Positions 26,606-36,297 of a DNA stretch of 64,000 bases are shown one piece after another. The stretch is from assembly GCF_025837155.1 (NCBI RefSeq), contig NZ_CP107549.1, positions 1,178,001-1,242,000 on the forward strand, in the 5' to 3' direction. The notes under the pieces were generated by a model, which worked only from the letters and a program-made list of their open reading frames with translations, ran no database searches and was not told the origin of the DNA. This DNA comes from Pseudomonas sp. Z8(2022). Its GTDB lineage: Bacteria > Pseudomonadota > Gammaproteobacteria > Pseudomonadales > Pseudomonadaceae. How positions within the stretch are numbered: position 1 is the first letter of the stretch; each line of letters opens with the position of its first letter. The position numbers were made by a program, and so were the translations under genes.

Positions 26606-27327
26606 GGTGCACTCCCCAGCAGGCCACGGGCAATACCATTGAGGCGCGGCTCGGCCTGCTCTGCAGGAACCTGCAACGGTTCGGCCAGAAGCGCAGCCAG
26701 TTCTGCTCTGCGTGCTGCGGACAATTGGCTGCCACGTTCGGCGAAACCGAGGATCGCGCGCTGCTCACCCAGGCTAAGCGGGAAGGGCGCGGATAGTGGT
26801 TCGGCGTCGGCGAGCTGCGGCTTGCTCAGCGGCGCGTCGCGATAGACCACCAGAGTACCGGCGGCAATATCGCCGAGGCGCTTGAACGCCGGATGGTTCA
26901 GGCAGCTGATGATGCCCAGGGTGTAACCGAACGGCAGGATGTCGACGAAGCGCAGCAGGTTGCGGGTCAGTGAAGCGGCCCAGCCGATGGGGGTGCCGTC
27001 ATCGTGCACCACACGCAGACCGAGCATCTGCTTGCCGGGGGAGCGGCCCTGATTGAGCACCTCGAACAGCACCATGTACCACCAGGTCACCAGAAACAGC
27101 AGGATGGTGCCCAGACCCATGCCGAACTGACCGAGCAGGGCGAGAACAATGAACATCAGAGCGAGGATCAGGCCGCGAATGACCAGGTCGATGGCGAACG
27201 CCAGGGCGCGCGGAACCAGTCCGGCAGGTCGCAGATGCAGATCGATACCTTCCGGCGTTTCGATCTGATAGCGGGTGTCCAGAGGTGGCTGGGGGGATGA
27301 AAGGATTGCGCTTGAGCGTGAGGGCAT
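26602..27327 (-). CDS. RDD family membrane protein
   Basis: A 241-residue protein with the RDD domain (about 30-170): R-A-L-A-F-A-I-D-L near the start, GRSPGKQMLGLRVV, and three hydrophobic helices. It is the first gene of the MoxR operon (RDD, SpoIIM, DUF4129, DUF4350, MoxR, DUF58). Transport or ion roles have been suggested for RDD proteins elsewhere, but none can be assigned here. The ATG at 27325-27327 begins the operon. Confidence 0.88.
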   Translation of the reverse strand: MPSRSSAILSSPQPPLDTRYQIETPEGIDLHLRPAGLVPRALAFAIDLVIRGLILALMFIVLALLGQFGMGLGTILLFLVTWWYMVLFEVLNQGRSPGKQMLGLRVVHDDGTPIGWAASLTRNLLRFVDILPFGYTLGIISCLNHPAFKRLGDIAAGTLVVYRDAPLSKPQLADAEPLSAPFPLSLGEQRAILGFAERGSQLSAARRAELAALLAEPLQVPAEQAEPRLNGIARGLLGSAP

Positions 27328-27416
27328 CGGCGGACTGCATCAAGGAAAGCCCGATGCTAGCGAGCAGCGGGCTACGAACGCAACCGGGCCAGTGTTCTGG
27401 CCCGGGTGACGTCGGT

Positions 27417-28175
27417 TTATTGAGCGGCCGGCAGCACGCCGAATATGGTGCGATACAGCACACCCATGGCCACCACCATCAGCGGGATGGTCCACACCAG
27501 ACCGATGCCCAGCGGGATGGCACTGACCATGACGATCAGACCGAGCACGATGAACAGACCGAATACCTTGAACCAGTGCTGGGTGATGGCCTTGCGCGAG
27601 GCTTCCAGCGCCTGCCAGGGCGACAGGCCGCGTTCGACCACCAGCGGGATGGCCAGCAGGTAGGCGACGCCCAGATAGATGCCAGGGATCAGCAGCAGGA
27701 ACATGCCTAGATAGATCAGCAGCATCATCACCACCGCCGTGATGATCAGCGGCACGGTGCGGCCGAAGTGGCTGAAGATCTCGTTGAAGCTCAGTGGCTG
27801 CTCGGCGGCACGGCGAATGCCGACCATGTTGATGCCGGCCATGAAGGGGTAGGCCAGCGCCGACGCCAGCAGCGAAATCAGGATCTCGCCGACGAATACC
27901 AGAGCGATGCTGTCGCTCAGCGCACCGAAGATGCCAACGACGCCGCCGAGGATGAAGGTGGCAGCCAGAAGCACCACGTAGAACACCAGAAAACCACCGA
28001 TGATGATGCCCTTGGTGCCCTTGACCTTGCTCCAGGACTCGCTCAGCAATTCGCCGATGCTGAAGTCGTAACCACGTGCCAGGGCCTCTTCGATGCTCGG
28101 TACCTGACCGGTAGGCGACTGTTGCAGGTCGCTGGCAGGTGCGGCATAGGGATTGGGGGTGATCACGTCACTCAT
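27417..28175 (-). CDS. Multi-pass membrane protein (DUF975/GlpQ-like membrane family)
   Basis: A 252-residue protein with a soluble N-terminal tail (MSDVITPNPYAAPASDLQQS) and about five transmembrane helices. The PNPYAAP start is common in small Pseudomonas membrane proteins. The SWSKVKGTKG segment and the LLLIPGIYLGVAYLL hairpin resemble the DUF975/BPSS1780 membrane family. AAGGA lies upstream of the ATG at 28175. It lies 89 bp upstream of the RDD gene and may share its transcript. Function is unknown. Confidence 0.78.
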   Translation of the reverse strand: MSDVITPNPYAAPASDLQQSPTGQVPSIEEALARGYDFSIGELLSESWSKVKGTKGIIIGGFLVFYVVLLAATFILGGVVGIFGALSDSIALVFVGEILISLLASALAYPFMAGINMVGIRRAAEQPLSFNEIFSHFGRTVPLIITAVVMMLLIYLGMFLLLIPGIYLGVAYLLAIPLVVERGLSPWQALEASRKAITQHWFKVFGLFIVLGLIVMVSAIPLGIGLVWTIPLMVVAMGVLYRTIFGVLPAAQ

Positions 28176-28358
28176 GGCTGCGTCCTTGTACAGAGTGGGG
28201 GAAGGAGCACCAATGCTAATGGTTACAGCATTATTCTCAAGTGCAGTGCATCCGTTCATGCGGTGCCTGTGCGCTGGTTCATGCTTTGCCGGCGGTGCGG
28301 CGAGTCCGGAGGTCGATGATAGACTGCCGGCAATTTTGCCTTGGCCATGGAGCCGCCG

Positions 28359-29804
28359 ATGACTTCCAGCATCTTCTGGTACGACTACGAGACCACCGGT
28401 ATCAATCCGCGTTGTGATCGTCCGTTGCAGGTGGCGGGGATCCGCACCGACGAGGCGCTGAACGAGATTGGCGAGCCGCTGAACATCTACTGTCGGCCCA
28501 GCGACGACATCCTTCCCCACCCGGCTGCCTGTCTGGTAACCGGCATCGATCCGCAGCGTCTGCTGCAACAGGGTCTGGACGAGGGCGAGTTCATGACCCG
28601 CGTGCATGCCGCGCTCTCGGCACCGGGGACCTGTGGTGCGGGCTACAACAGCTTGCGCTTCGATGACGAGGTGACGCGCTACAGCCTCTATCGCAACTTC
28701 TTCGACCCTTATGCGCGCGAGTGGCAAGGCGGCAACAGTCGCTGGGACCTGATCGATCTGGTGCGTACCGCCTATGCGCTGCGGCCCGAGGGCATCGAGT
28801 GGCCTGAAGAAGAGGGGCGGGTATCGCTGAAGCTGGAGCGTCTGACCGAGGCCAACGGTATCGATCACGGTCAGGCACACGATGCGTTGTCCGACGTACG
28901 CGCGACCATTGGCCTGGCGCGCCTGCTGCGTGACCGGCAGCCTCGGCTTTACGATTTCCTCTATCAGTTGCGCAGCAAGCAGCGGGTCATGGATCAGATT
29001 CGTCTGCTGCAGCCGGTGTTGCATATTTCCGGACGTTTTTCCGCAGCGCGTCACTACCTGGCGCCGGTATTGCCGCTGGCATGGCATCCGCGCAATCGCA
29101 ATGCACTGATTGTCTGCGACCTGCAGGCCGATCCGTCGCCCCTGCTGGAGCTGGATGCCGAGACCCTGCGCAGCCGCCTCTACACACGCCGCGAGGACCT
29201 GGCCGAGGGCGAGACGCCGGTACCGTTGAAATTGCTGCATATCAATCGCTGCCCGGTGGTGGCGCCGCTTTCGGTTCTGCGCGAGACGGATCGTCAGCGT
29301 CTGCAGCTGGACTGGTCGAGCTGCGAGCGCAATATGGAGGCACTGAAGAGCGGACAGCCGCTGTGGCAGGAAAAGCTGGCTGCCGTCTACCGTGAAGAAT
29401 CCTTCGCAGGCAGTGGCGACCCTGAGCAGCAGCTCTATGACGGCTTTATCGGTGATCGTGATCGTCGTTTGTGCGAGCAGGTGCGCAGCGCTCAACCGCA
29501 GTCCCTGGCAAGCGACAAATGGCCATTCGACGATGCGAGACTACCGGAGTTGTTGTTTCGTTATCGCGCGCGCAACTTTCCCGAGAGTTTGTCGCCTGAT
29601 GAGCGTCAGCGCTGGGTGGAGTTCTGCCGGCAACGGTTGAGCAATCCGGAGTTCGGTGCTCCTAATACGCTGGCGCAGTTTCACGCGGCGCTGGAGCAGT
29701 TGCGTGCCGACTGCAGGCCCGAACAATTGCAACTTCTGCAGCAGTGGCAGGCATATGCAGAAACGCTGCGTGCGCGTTTCGCCTTGGATGAGGTAGCTGT
29801 CTGA
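28359..29804 (+). CDS. sbcB: Exodeoxyribonuclease I
   Basis: A 481-residue 3'-5' single-strand exonuclease for recombination and mismatch repair. The DEDDh motifs are visible: DYETTG (residues 8-13), NSLRFDDEVTRY and HDALSDVRATIGLARLL. SH3-like and C-terminal exonuclease I domains follow. The ATG at 28359 lies 6 nt after GGAG; upstream in-frame TTG and ATG codons at 28341 and 28347 are weaker. It is the first gene of a conserved sbcB-mvaT-purU neighbourhood. Confidence 0.96.
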   Translation: MTSSIFWYDYETTGINPRCDRPLQVAGIRTDEALNEIGEPLNIYCRPSDDILPHPAACLVTGIDPQRLLQQGLDEGEFMTRVHAALSAPGTCGAGYNSLRFDDEVTRYSLYRNFFDPYAREWQGGNSRWDLIDLVRTAYALRPEGIEWPEEEGRVSLKLERLTEANGIDHGQAHDALSDVRATIGLARLLRDRQPRLYDFLYQLRSKQRVMDQIRLLQPVLHISGRFSAARHYLAPVLPLAWHPRNRNALIVCDLQADPSPLLELDAETLRSRLYTRREDLAEGETPVPLKLLHINRCPVVAPLSVLRETDRQRLQLDWSSCERNMEALKSGQPLWQEKLAAVYREESFAGSGDPEQQLYDGFIGDRDRRLCEQVRSAQPQSLASDKWPFDDARLPELLFRYRARNFPESLSPDERQRWVEFCRQRLSNPEFGAPNTLAQFHAALEQLRADCRPEQLQLLQQWQAYAETLRARFALDEVAV

Positions 29805-30011
29805 GTCGTATGAATAGGCTTGAACGGCGCGGGTGCGCCGATTCCGTTCGTCTGTTATCTGTAAGCCAAGTGCAGGTGGCGGGAACTTTTCGCAGGGAAA
29901 TTATTGCGGCAGTCGATTTGCTTGGCCTGTAGTCAATTGGGCATGGCTAATTGCTATCACGTATTGCCCAAAACTGTCTTGTGTTCGAAGCGTAAAAAAT
30001 ATCGACAATAA

Positions 30012-30036
30012 AAAACGCCAGCATGGCTGGCGTTTT
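30012..30036. terminator. Terminator between sbcB and mvaT
   Basis: An 11-bp stem AAAACGCCAGC-ATG-GCTGGCGTTTT with flanking A/T tracts. It serves the convergent mvaT and probably sbcB. The roughly 200 bp before it (from about 29880) are unusually AT-rich and hold no gene I can support. Confidence 0.9.
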
Positions 30037-30053
30037 GCGGTGTAGCGCGGACG

Positions 30054-30428
30054 TTAGCCCAGCAGGGTGGCCCAGCCTTCGACGACGTCTGCGCCCCACT
30101 TGGCTTTCCACTCTTTCAGAGTCTTGTGGTTGCCGCCTTTGGTTTCGATGACTTCGCCGCTGTGCGGGTTCTTGTATTGCTTGACCTTGCGTGCGCGCTT
30201 TGTAACGGCCGGCTTGCTGGCTCGTGCGCCTTTGGTGCTTTTGGCATCCGGGTCGAGCAGAGCGATGATGTCGCGCAGCGACTTCTGATATTCACCCATC
30301 AGAGTGCGCAGCTTGCCTTCGAACTCCAGTTCTTTTTTCAGTTTGTCGTCTTGCGACAGGTTCTTCAGGCGCTCTTGCAGTTCTTTGATGGCTTCTTCTG
30401 TAGCGCGGTATTCATTGATCAGCGACAT
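30054..30428 (-). CDS. mvaT: H-NS family xenogeneic silencer MvaT
   Basis: A 124-residue nucleoid protein, the exact family length. The N-terminal coiled coil (about 1-60; EEAIKELQERLKNL) drives oligomerisation. The C-terminal DNA-binding domain contains KQYKNPHSGEVIETKGGNHK, then LKEWKAKWG, with the AT-pincer residues GGN. MvaT silences AT-rich and horizontally acquired DNA in Pseudomonas. The ATG at 30428 follows AAGGT; an in-frame ATG two codons upstream is possible. Its upstream region is AT-rich, consistent with autoregulation, but this is inference. Confidence 0.97.
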   Translation of the reverse strand: MSLINEYRATEEAIKELQERLKNLSQDDKLKKELEFEGKLRTLMGEYQKSLRDIIALLDPDAKSTKGARASKPAVTKRARKVKQYKNPHSGEVIETKGGNHKTLKEWKAKWGADVVEGWATLLG

Positions 30429-30722
30429 GGGCATACCTTGGCGTGAATAATTTTTGATTGTGAACAGTGGGCTAATAATAGTCAGGCACTAATAGCAAGT
30501 AAACAGCGGGTAATGAAATTACTACGGCGCAATGCAACCCTTTGTGTCGATGAGAGCTGAATTAAATCGACTGTTGCAATTAGACGGACAAGTATCCAGT
30601 GCTCTGGAACAGTGCATTACGCGGCGGATTGAACGTGGGCGTCTGCGCTCACGGCCTACTGCAGTTTTGCCGCCATGCCGCTAGAATGGCCGGCTTTATG
30701 CGCCGCCATTGGGATTTTCGTT

Positions 30723-31574
30723 ATGCGCACGTTCAGATTGGTCATTTCCTGCCCCGACCGCGTCGGCATCGTTGCCAAAGTCAGTAATTTCCTCGCGACC
30801 TATAACGGCTGGATTACCGAAGCCAGTCACCACTCCGATACGCAGAGTGGCTGGTTCTTCATGCGTCACGAAATTCGTGCCGATTCTCTGCCGTTCGATC
30901 TGGATGGTTTCAAGCAGGCGTTCTCGCCCATCGCTCGCGAGTTTTCCATGGACTGGCGCATCACCGACTCGGCGCAGAAAAAACGCGTGGTGTTGATGGC
31001 CAGTCGGGAGTCGCACTGCCTGGCCGATCTGCTGCATCGCTGGCACAGCAAGGAACTCGACTGCGAGATTCCCTGCGTGATCGCCAACCATGACGATCTG
31101 CGCAGCATGGTCGAATGGCACGGCATTCCCTACTTCCACGTACCGGTCGACCCGACGGACAAGGCACCGGCTTTCGCCGAGGTGGAGCGTCTGGTCAAGG
31201 AGCATCGCGCCGATGTCATTGTCCTGGCGCGCTACATGCAGATCCTGCCTCCAGCGCTGTGCGCGGAATTCTCCCAGCGAGTGATCAACATTCACCACAG
31301 TTTCCTGCCGTCCTTCGTTGGCGCCAAGCCATACCACCAGGCGTCGATGCGCGGTGTGAAGCTGATTGGTGCAACATCTCATTACGTTACCGAAGAACTG
31401 GATGCCGGCCCGATCATCGAACAGGATGTAGTCCGCGTTACCCATCGCGACGACATCGAGGAGATGGTGCGCCTGGGCAAGGACGTGGAGAAGATGGTTC
31501 TGGCCCGTGGGCTACGCTATCACTTGGAAGACCGAGTGCTGGTGCACGACAACAAGACGGTGGTGTTCGACTGA
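30723..31574 (+). CDS. purU: Formyltetrahydrofolate deformylase
   Basis: A 283-residue cytoplasmic enzyme that hydrolyses 10-formyl-THF to formate and THF. The N-terminal ACT domain (about 3-80) contains RTFRLVISCPDRVGIVAKVS. The C-terminal formyltransferase-like domain (about 90-283) has the catalytic motif NIHHSFLPSFVGAKPY, and Asp in EELDAGPIIEQDV. The ATG at 30723 gives the usual length; the upstream extension to 30675 is not needed. It lies divergently from mvaT. Confidence 0.96.
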   Translation: MRTFRLVISCPDRVGIVAKVSNFLATYNGWITEASHHSDTQSGWFFMRHEIRADSLPFDLDGFKQAFSPIAREFSMDWRITDSAQKKRVVLMASRESHCLADLLHRWHSKELDCEIPCVIANHDDLRSMVEWHGIPYFHVPVDPTDKAPAFAEVERLVKEHRADVIVLARYMQILPPALCAEFSQRVINIHHSFLPSFVGAKPYHQASMRGVKLIGATSHYVTEELDAGPIIEQDVVRVTHRDDIEEMVRLGKDVEKMVLARGLRYHLEDRVLVHDNKTVVFD

Positions 31575-31619
31575 TCTTGCTGCGTGGGCCGGCCCGATGT
31601 ACGTCAGAGGAGAATGCCC

Positions 31620-32048
31620 ATGCTCAAGTCGATCAAGGTGCGCGATTACATGACTCGCCATCTGGTGACCTTTCGCGTCGAAACCGATCTGTTCAGCGCG
31701 ATTCGCCTTCTGCTGGAGCACCGCATTTCCGGTGCCCCGGTGGTCAATGATCATGGCGAGCTGATCGGTTTGCTGTCGGAGGGCGACTGCCTGAACGGCA
31801 TCCTCTCTGGTGCCTACTACGAGGCGACCGGGGGCACGGTCGGCGCCTACATGACCCGGGCGGTGGAAACGGTGTCCCCGGAAACCGACATCATCGAGGT
31901 GTCGCAGCGTTTCCTACGGGGGCGCCGCCGGCGCTTTCCGGTCGTCGAGGAAGGGCGCCTGGTCGGGCAGATCAGCCGCAGCGACGTGCTGCGGGCGGTC
32001 AAGGCCTTCGCCCAGCGCGACAACAACGCGCCCAAGGAGGCCAGTTGA
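31620..32048 (+). CDS. CBS-domain protein
   Basis: A 142-residue protein made of two CBS domains (about 8-60 and 75-130): VRDYMTRHLVTF, RISGAPVVNDHGELIGLLSE, then YMTRAVETVSPETDI and RRFPVVEEGRLVGQISRSDV. Paired CBS domains bind adenine nucleotides or related ligands. The start is the ATG at 31620, 7 nt after GGAG; an ATG two codons upstream sits too close to that site. It overlaps the next small gene by 4 nt. The regulated partner is unknown. Confidence 0.9.
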   Translation: MLKSIKVRDYMTRHLVTFRVETDLFSAIRLLLEHRISGAPVVNDHGELIGLLSEGDCLNGILSGAYYEATGGTVGAYMTRAVETVSPETDIIEVSQRFLRGRRRRFPVVEEGRLVGQISRSDVLRAVKAFAQRDNNAPKEAS

Positions 32049-32227
32049 ACGACGATCCATTGGAGCGGGCAACAGCCAAGGCGCCGCCAACGCTCGGTGA
32101 GGGCTGCGTGCGCCGTTTTGACCCCGAGGCGCTGAGCGATTCGGCCGGCACCGATTTCGCCGGTGCTGCCGAACTGTGGCGCAGGCAGCAGGAAAATGCG
32201 GAGGAAGACCCCGGGCAGGACGCCTGA
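32045..32227 (+). CDS. Small conserved hypothetical protein
   Basis: A 60-residue acidic protein (MNDDPLERATAKAPPTLGEG, then CVRRFDPEALSDSAG). It begins with a TTG whose last bases overlap the CBS-domain gene's stop (TTGA), so translation would be coupled. Composition is biased to Asp/Glu/Ala. The CVRRFDPEAL segment looks like a conserved small Pseudomonas protein, but I do not recognise a family and assign no function. Confidence 0.55.
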   Translation: MNDDPLERATAKAPPTLGEGCVRRFDPEALSDSAGTDFAGAAELWRRQQENAEEDPGQDA

Positions 32228-32278
32228 GGTTGGTTCGTTGCAGGCGCGAATGGGTTCGCGCCTGCCGCAGCTGCCGTG

Positions 32279-34156
32279 TCAGATGCGGAAGCTGTCGACC
32301 AGATGCTTGAGGCGTGCCGCCTGCTGCTCCAGGTCGGCGCAGGCACGCAGGGTTGCCTGCAGATTTTCCACACCCTCCTGGTTGAGAGTGTTGATCTCGG
32401 TGATATCCATGTTCAGGGATTCGATCACCGAGGTCTGTTCCTCGGTGGCGGTGGCTACCGACTGGTTCATCCCGTCGATTTCGCCGATGCGCGTGGTCAC
32501 CGTGCCGAGGCGTTCGCCTGCCTGGTTGGCGATGGCCACGCTTTCCTCGCTGTAGCGCTGGCTTTCGGTCATGGTGGTGACCGACTCGCGCGAGCCGACC
32601 TGCAGCTCTTCGATCATCGTCTCGATTTCCTGCGCCGATTCCTGGGTGCGGTGGGCCAGGTTGCGCACCTCGTCGGCCACCACGGCGAAGCCGCGGCCCG
32701 CCTCACCGGCGCGTGCCGCCTCGATGGCTGCGTTGAGGGCCAGCAGGTTGGTCTGCTGGGAAATGCTCTTGATCACTTCGAGGATCTGACCGATATCCAC
32801 GGTCTTGCTGTTGAGGGTTTCGATCTTGCTGCAGGCGTCGCTGATCTTCTGCGACAGATCGTTCATCGAGCGAATGGCCTGCTGCACCACCTGACCGCCG
32901 TCCTCGGCCTCGTGGCGGGCGTCGGTTGCCTGTTTCGAGGCTTCAGCGGCGTTGCGGGCAATCTCCTGGGCGGCGGCGCCGAGCTGGTTGATCGCCGCTG
33001 CCACGCTGTTGGTGCGGCTGGCCTGCTCGTCGGAGTTGGCCATCGAGGAATTGGAGGCGCCGAGTACCAGCTTGGCGACTTCGTTGACCTTGGTGGTGGT
33101 CTGGGAAACCTCGCGGATGGAGCTGTGGATGCGCTCGACGAAGCGGTTGAAGGAGCTGCCCAGTGCTCCGAACTCGTCCTGGGAGTGGATGGTCAGGCGC
33201 TTGGTCAGGTCGCCCTCGCCCTGAGCGATGTCCTCCATGGCCCGGCCCATGGCATACAGTGGCTGCATCAGCACGCGCAGCAGCACACCGAGCAGGGCAA
33301 TGATCAGGATCACGGCGATGATCGTGGCGATGATCGCGGAGGCGCGGAACTCGGTGAGCATGGAGTAGGCGCTGGCCTTGTCCACGGACAGCCCGACGTA
33401 CCAGTCCACCGACGGCAGGCCGGTGATCTGGCTGAAGGTATAGATGCGCGAAGCGCCGTCGAGGCTGGCCTCGCTGATGGCGCTGCTGATCTGCGGGGTG
33501 TCCTGCGCAAAGACCTCCTTGAGGTTCTTCATTACCAGGGACTGATCCGGGTGCACCAGGATCGTCCCGTCGCGGCTGACCAGGAAGGCGTAGCCGATGC
33601 CGTCGAGCTGCAGCGCGCCGAGGATATCGGTCAAGGTCTTCAGGCTGAGGTCGCCACCGACGATGCCGACCGAACCGGCCGGAGCTGCGATGGTGACGGT
33701 CAGGCCATTGCTGCCGGCATCGACATAGGGTTCGGTGAGTACGGAGCCGCCGGCGTTCCGGGCTGCGTTGTACCAGGAACGTGTACGGGGATCGTAATCG
33801 GACGGCAGTTCATCGTCAGGGCTCTGGAAGAAGTCGCCCGATGTGGTGCCCAGGTAGATGGAGACGAAATTGCTGCCGAGGGTTTTCTGCCTCAGTACCT
33901 GAAGAACCGCTGTTTCGCTGCTGTCGTGGCCGATGGTCTCGGCGGTGTTTTCCACTAGCAGGATGCGCCCGGAGAGCCAGTTGCGGATATTGCCGGAGGT
34001 GACGTCGCCCATCTCGCGCAGGTAGCTTTCCAGGTCGTCGCGGATGGCGTTGCGCTGCAGGTAATCGTTGTAAAGGCTGAAAAGGGTGAAGGCAGCCACC
34101 ACGACCAGCGATGCTGCGAGAAGGATCTTGTGGCGAAACTGCAGGTTCTTTGTCAT
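32279..34156 (-). CDS. dCache amino-acid chemoreceptor, PctA/PctB-like
   Basis: A 625-residue methyl-accepting chemotaxis protein with a first transmembrane helix (about 10-30), a periplasmic dCache domain (about 35-270), a second helix, HAMP, and a signalling domain with the hairpin [20 protein letters not shown]. The sensor carries the amino-acid-binding set: Y, R, W, Y in [10 protein letters not shown], then Y in YVDAGSN and D in VGGDLSL. This motif is established for dCache receptors of L-amino acids. PctA, B and C in PAO1 lie near purU, as here. The ATG at 34156 matches the PctA N-terminus ([19 protein letters not shown]). Confidence 0.88.
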   Translation of the reverse strand: MTKNLQFRHKILLAASLVVVAAFTLFSLYNDYLQRNAIRDDLESYLREMGDVTSGNIRNWLSGRILLVENTAETIGHDSSETAVLQVLRQKTLGSNFVSIYLGTTSGDFFQSPDDELPSDYDPRTRSWYNAARNAGGSVLTEPYVDAGSNGLTVTIAAPAGSVGIVGGDLSLKTLTDILGALQLDGIGYAFLVSRDGTILVHPDQSLVMKNLKEVFAQDTPQISSAISEASLDGASRIYTFSQITGLPSVDWYVGLSVDKASAYSMLTEFRASAIIATIIAVILIIALLGVLLRVLMQPLYAMGRAMEDIAQGEGDLTKRLTIHSQDEFGALGSSFNRFVERIHSSIREVSQTTTKVNEVAKLVLGASNSSMANSDEQASRTNSVAAAINQLGAAAQEIARNAAEASKQATDARHEAEDGGQVVQQAIRSMNDLSQKISDACSKIETLNSKTVDIGQILEVIKSISQQTNLLALNAAIEAARAGEAGRGFAVVADEVRNLAHRTQESAQEIETMIEELQVGSRESVTTMTESQRYSEESVAIANQAGERLGTVTTRIGEIDGMNQSVATATEEQTSVIESLNMDITEINTLNQEGVENLQATLRACADLEQQAARLKHLVDSFRI

Positions 34157-34315
34157 TTCGAACATTTCCGAAGATTTTTGAGGCGGTCTGGTTGGCGTCA
34201 TCCGTCACGCACAAGAAGGTTCCGGGAAAACTGGGGTGAAAAGGCGTGATTCGCTATCGTCCTGCTACTAGTATCGGTTCAATAGCATTAAAGCTTTAGC
34301 CGGGGAGATGGCAAG

Positions 34316-35800
34316 ATGCCTTTAGTTGCGCAGTTGGTGTTGGGGGCCGGCGTTGACGGTCAGTCTGTGGGGCAGCCGCTGCGGCTGGCCAACCGTCATG
34401 GTCTGATTGCCGGTGCTACCGGCACGGGCAAGACCGTTACGTTGCAGCGTCTGGTGGAGAGCTTCAGCGATGCCGGCGTCGCGGTATTCGCCGCTGACGT
34501 CAAGGGTGATCTGTCCGGACTGGGCGCCGCCGGTGCACCGCAGGGCAAGATTGCCGAGCGTATCGCCAGCATGCCATGGCTGAATCATCAGCCACAGGCC
34601 TACCCGGTGACGCTGTGGGACGTGCATGGTCAGAGCGGGCATCCTTTGCGCACCACGCTCAGCGAGATGGGCCCGCTGCTGCTCGGCGCTCTGCTGGAGC
34701 TGACCGACAGCCAGCAGGCGGCGCTCTATGCGGCTTTCAAGGTAGCTGATCGCGAGGGGCTGCTACTGCTCGACCTGAAGGACCTGAAGGCGCTGCTCGG
34801 TTACCTCAAGGATAATCCGCAGGTGCTCGGAGATGATGCCGCACTGTTTACCAGCACTTCCGCACAGGCCTTGCTGCGTCGTCTGGCAGGTCTCGAGCAG
34901 CAGGGCGCGGAAGCGCTATTCGGCGAGCCTGCATTGCAGCTCGAAGACCTGCTGCACCCGGATCGCGACGGCCGCGGGCGTGTGCATCTGCTGGATGCCT
35001 CGCGTCTGGTGCATGAATCTCCCAAGGTATATGCAACCTTTCTGCTCTGGCTGCTGGCCGAGCTGTTCGAGCAGTTGCCGGAGCGTGGCGATGCCGACAA
35101 ACCAGTGCTGGCGCTGTTCTTCGACGAGGCCCATCTACTCTTTCAGGGCACACCGAAGGCGTTGCAGGAGCGCCTGGAGCAGGTGGTGCGGTTGATTCGC
35201 TCCAAGGGTGTCGGGGTGTATTTCGTTACCCAGTCGCCGGGCGACCTGCCGGATGATGTCCTGGCTCAGCTGGGGTTGCGCATCCAGCACGGCCTGCGCG
35301 CCTTCACCGCCAAGGAGCAGAAGGCCCTGCGCGCGGTGGCCGACGGTTTTCGCCCGAACCCGGCATTCAATACGCTCAGCGTGCTGACGGAGCTGGGCAT
35401 AGGCGAAGCGTTGGTCGGAACCCTGGAGGAAAAGGGCACGCCGGCGATGGTTCAGCGTGTGGCCATTGCCCCACCGCAGTCGCGTGTTGGACCTCTTGCC
35501 GACCTCGAGCGTGCGGCACTGGTGCGCCAGTCGCCGCTGGCGGGGCGCTACGACAAGCCTGTTGATCGTGAGTCGGCCTATGAACTGCTCACTGCCCGTG
35601 CGGCTCAGGCCTCCGTTGAAGCTCCGGCGAAGCCGAGCGCGAAGACCAAGGCCGCTGCCCAGGAGCAGGGGCTGGGGCAGATGGCGGGTGATTTAATCGG
35701 CGGCGCTATGAAAAGCGCTTTGCGTCAGGCCGCCAACCAGCTTGGCCGGCAACTGGTGCGGGGACTGATGGGGTCGCTGATGGGGAGCAAGAAGCGTTAG
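34316..35800 (+). CDS. HerA-like ATPase/helicase (DUF853)
   Basis: A 494-residue P-loop protein of the DUF853 family. Walker A is GATGTGKT (about 33-40), Walker B is [12 protein letters not shown] (about 260-272), and the arginine-containing [19 protein letters not shown] block is present. The C-terminal 60 residues are basic and Ala-rich. Members resemble HerA/FtsK motor ATPases; E. coli YjgR is related. I see no partner nuclease such as NurA nearby, so the DNA-processing role is inferred only from the fold. It diverges from the chemoreceptor. Confidence 0.88.
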   Translation: MPLVAQLVLGAGVDGQSVGQPLRLANRHGLIAGATGTGKTVTLQRLVESFSDAGVAVFAADVKGDLSGLGAAGAPQGKIAERIASMPWLNHQPQAYPVTLWDVHGQSGHPLRTTLSEMGPLLLGALLELTDSQQAALYAAFKVADREGLLLLDLKDLKALLGYLKDNPQVLGDDAALFTSTSAQALLRRLAGLEQQGAEALFGEPALQLEDLLHPDRDGRGRVHLLDASRLVHESPKVYATFLLWLLAELFEQLPERGDADKPVLALFFDEAHLLFQGTPKALQERLEQVVRLIRSKGVGVYFVTQSPGDLPDDVLAQLGLRIQHGLRAFTAKEQKALRAVADGFRPNPAFNTLSVLTELGIGEALVGTLEEKGTPAMVQRVAIAPPQSRVGPLADLERAALVRQSPLAGRYDKPVDRESAYELLTARAAQASVEAPAKPSAKTKAAAQEQGLGQMAGDLIGGAMKSALRQAANQLGRQLVRGLMGSLMGSKKR

Positions 35801-35846
35801 AACCCGCCGACTGCAGCTGCGGTGGGCGCAGCTGCAGTGCCTTGCA

Positions 35847-36062
35847 CTATTGCTCGGCGGTCGCTTCCTGTTGCTTCTGACGTTCTTTCTCGATCTTCTC
35901 GATTTCTTTTTCGAAGGCCTGGTCGAGCAGGCTGGGTTTCTTGCGCCAGGGTTTGCGGTCAGGGTCCGGCTGAGCGGCGTAGGTAATGACTTCTCCGCCG
36001 TAAACATCCTTGTAACGCTGCGCCTGGCGCTCGAGTTCGGCGCGCAGTTCGTCTTTCGTCAC
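35847..36062 (-). CDS. Small conserved hypothetical protein
   Basis: A 71-residue charged protein ([20 protein letters not shown], then [19 protein letters not shown]). The C-terminal half is a predicted Glu/Lys-rich helix ([20 protein letters not shown]). The frame is open to 36119, but I prefer the GTG at 36062, preceded by ACAGGT, because the [10 protein letters not shown] start looks like a mature N-terminus. No signal peptide or known domain was recognised. Confidence 0.6.
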   Translation of the reverse strand: MTKDELRAELERQAQRYKDVYGGEVITYAAQPDPDRKPWRKKPSLLDQAFEKEIEKIEKERQKQQEATAEQ

Positions 36063-36297
36063 GTGTTTTACCTGTATGTTGTGACCGACCCACACGACAC
36101 GTGAAACGCCTGGTTTCACTGCAGCGGTCAGGAATCGATCAGGGTGCTTTGCTTGGCAAGCGGACGGTTATGCAAAGTTTGCGCTTTGCATCGTCTACTT
36201 TTTCTTCGCTACTTATCTATCTGTAAGTTTTTTGCGAGAAAAGTTGCATTGTGCAACTGGCGATCATTATCTCCAACGTCCTCTGAAAGTCCAGCAG

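Noticed and set aside
32276..33958. A 560-codon open frame antisense to the PctA-like receptor
   Set aside because: It is a shadow of the GC-rich receptor gene and has no domain or start signal of its own.
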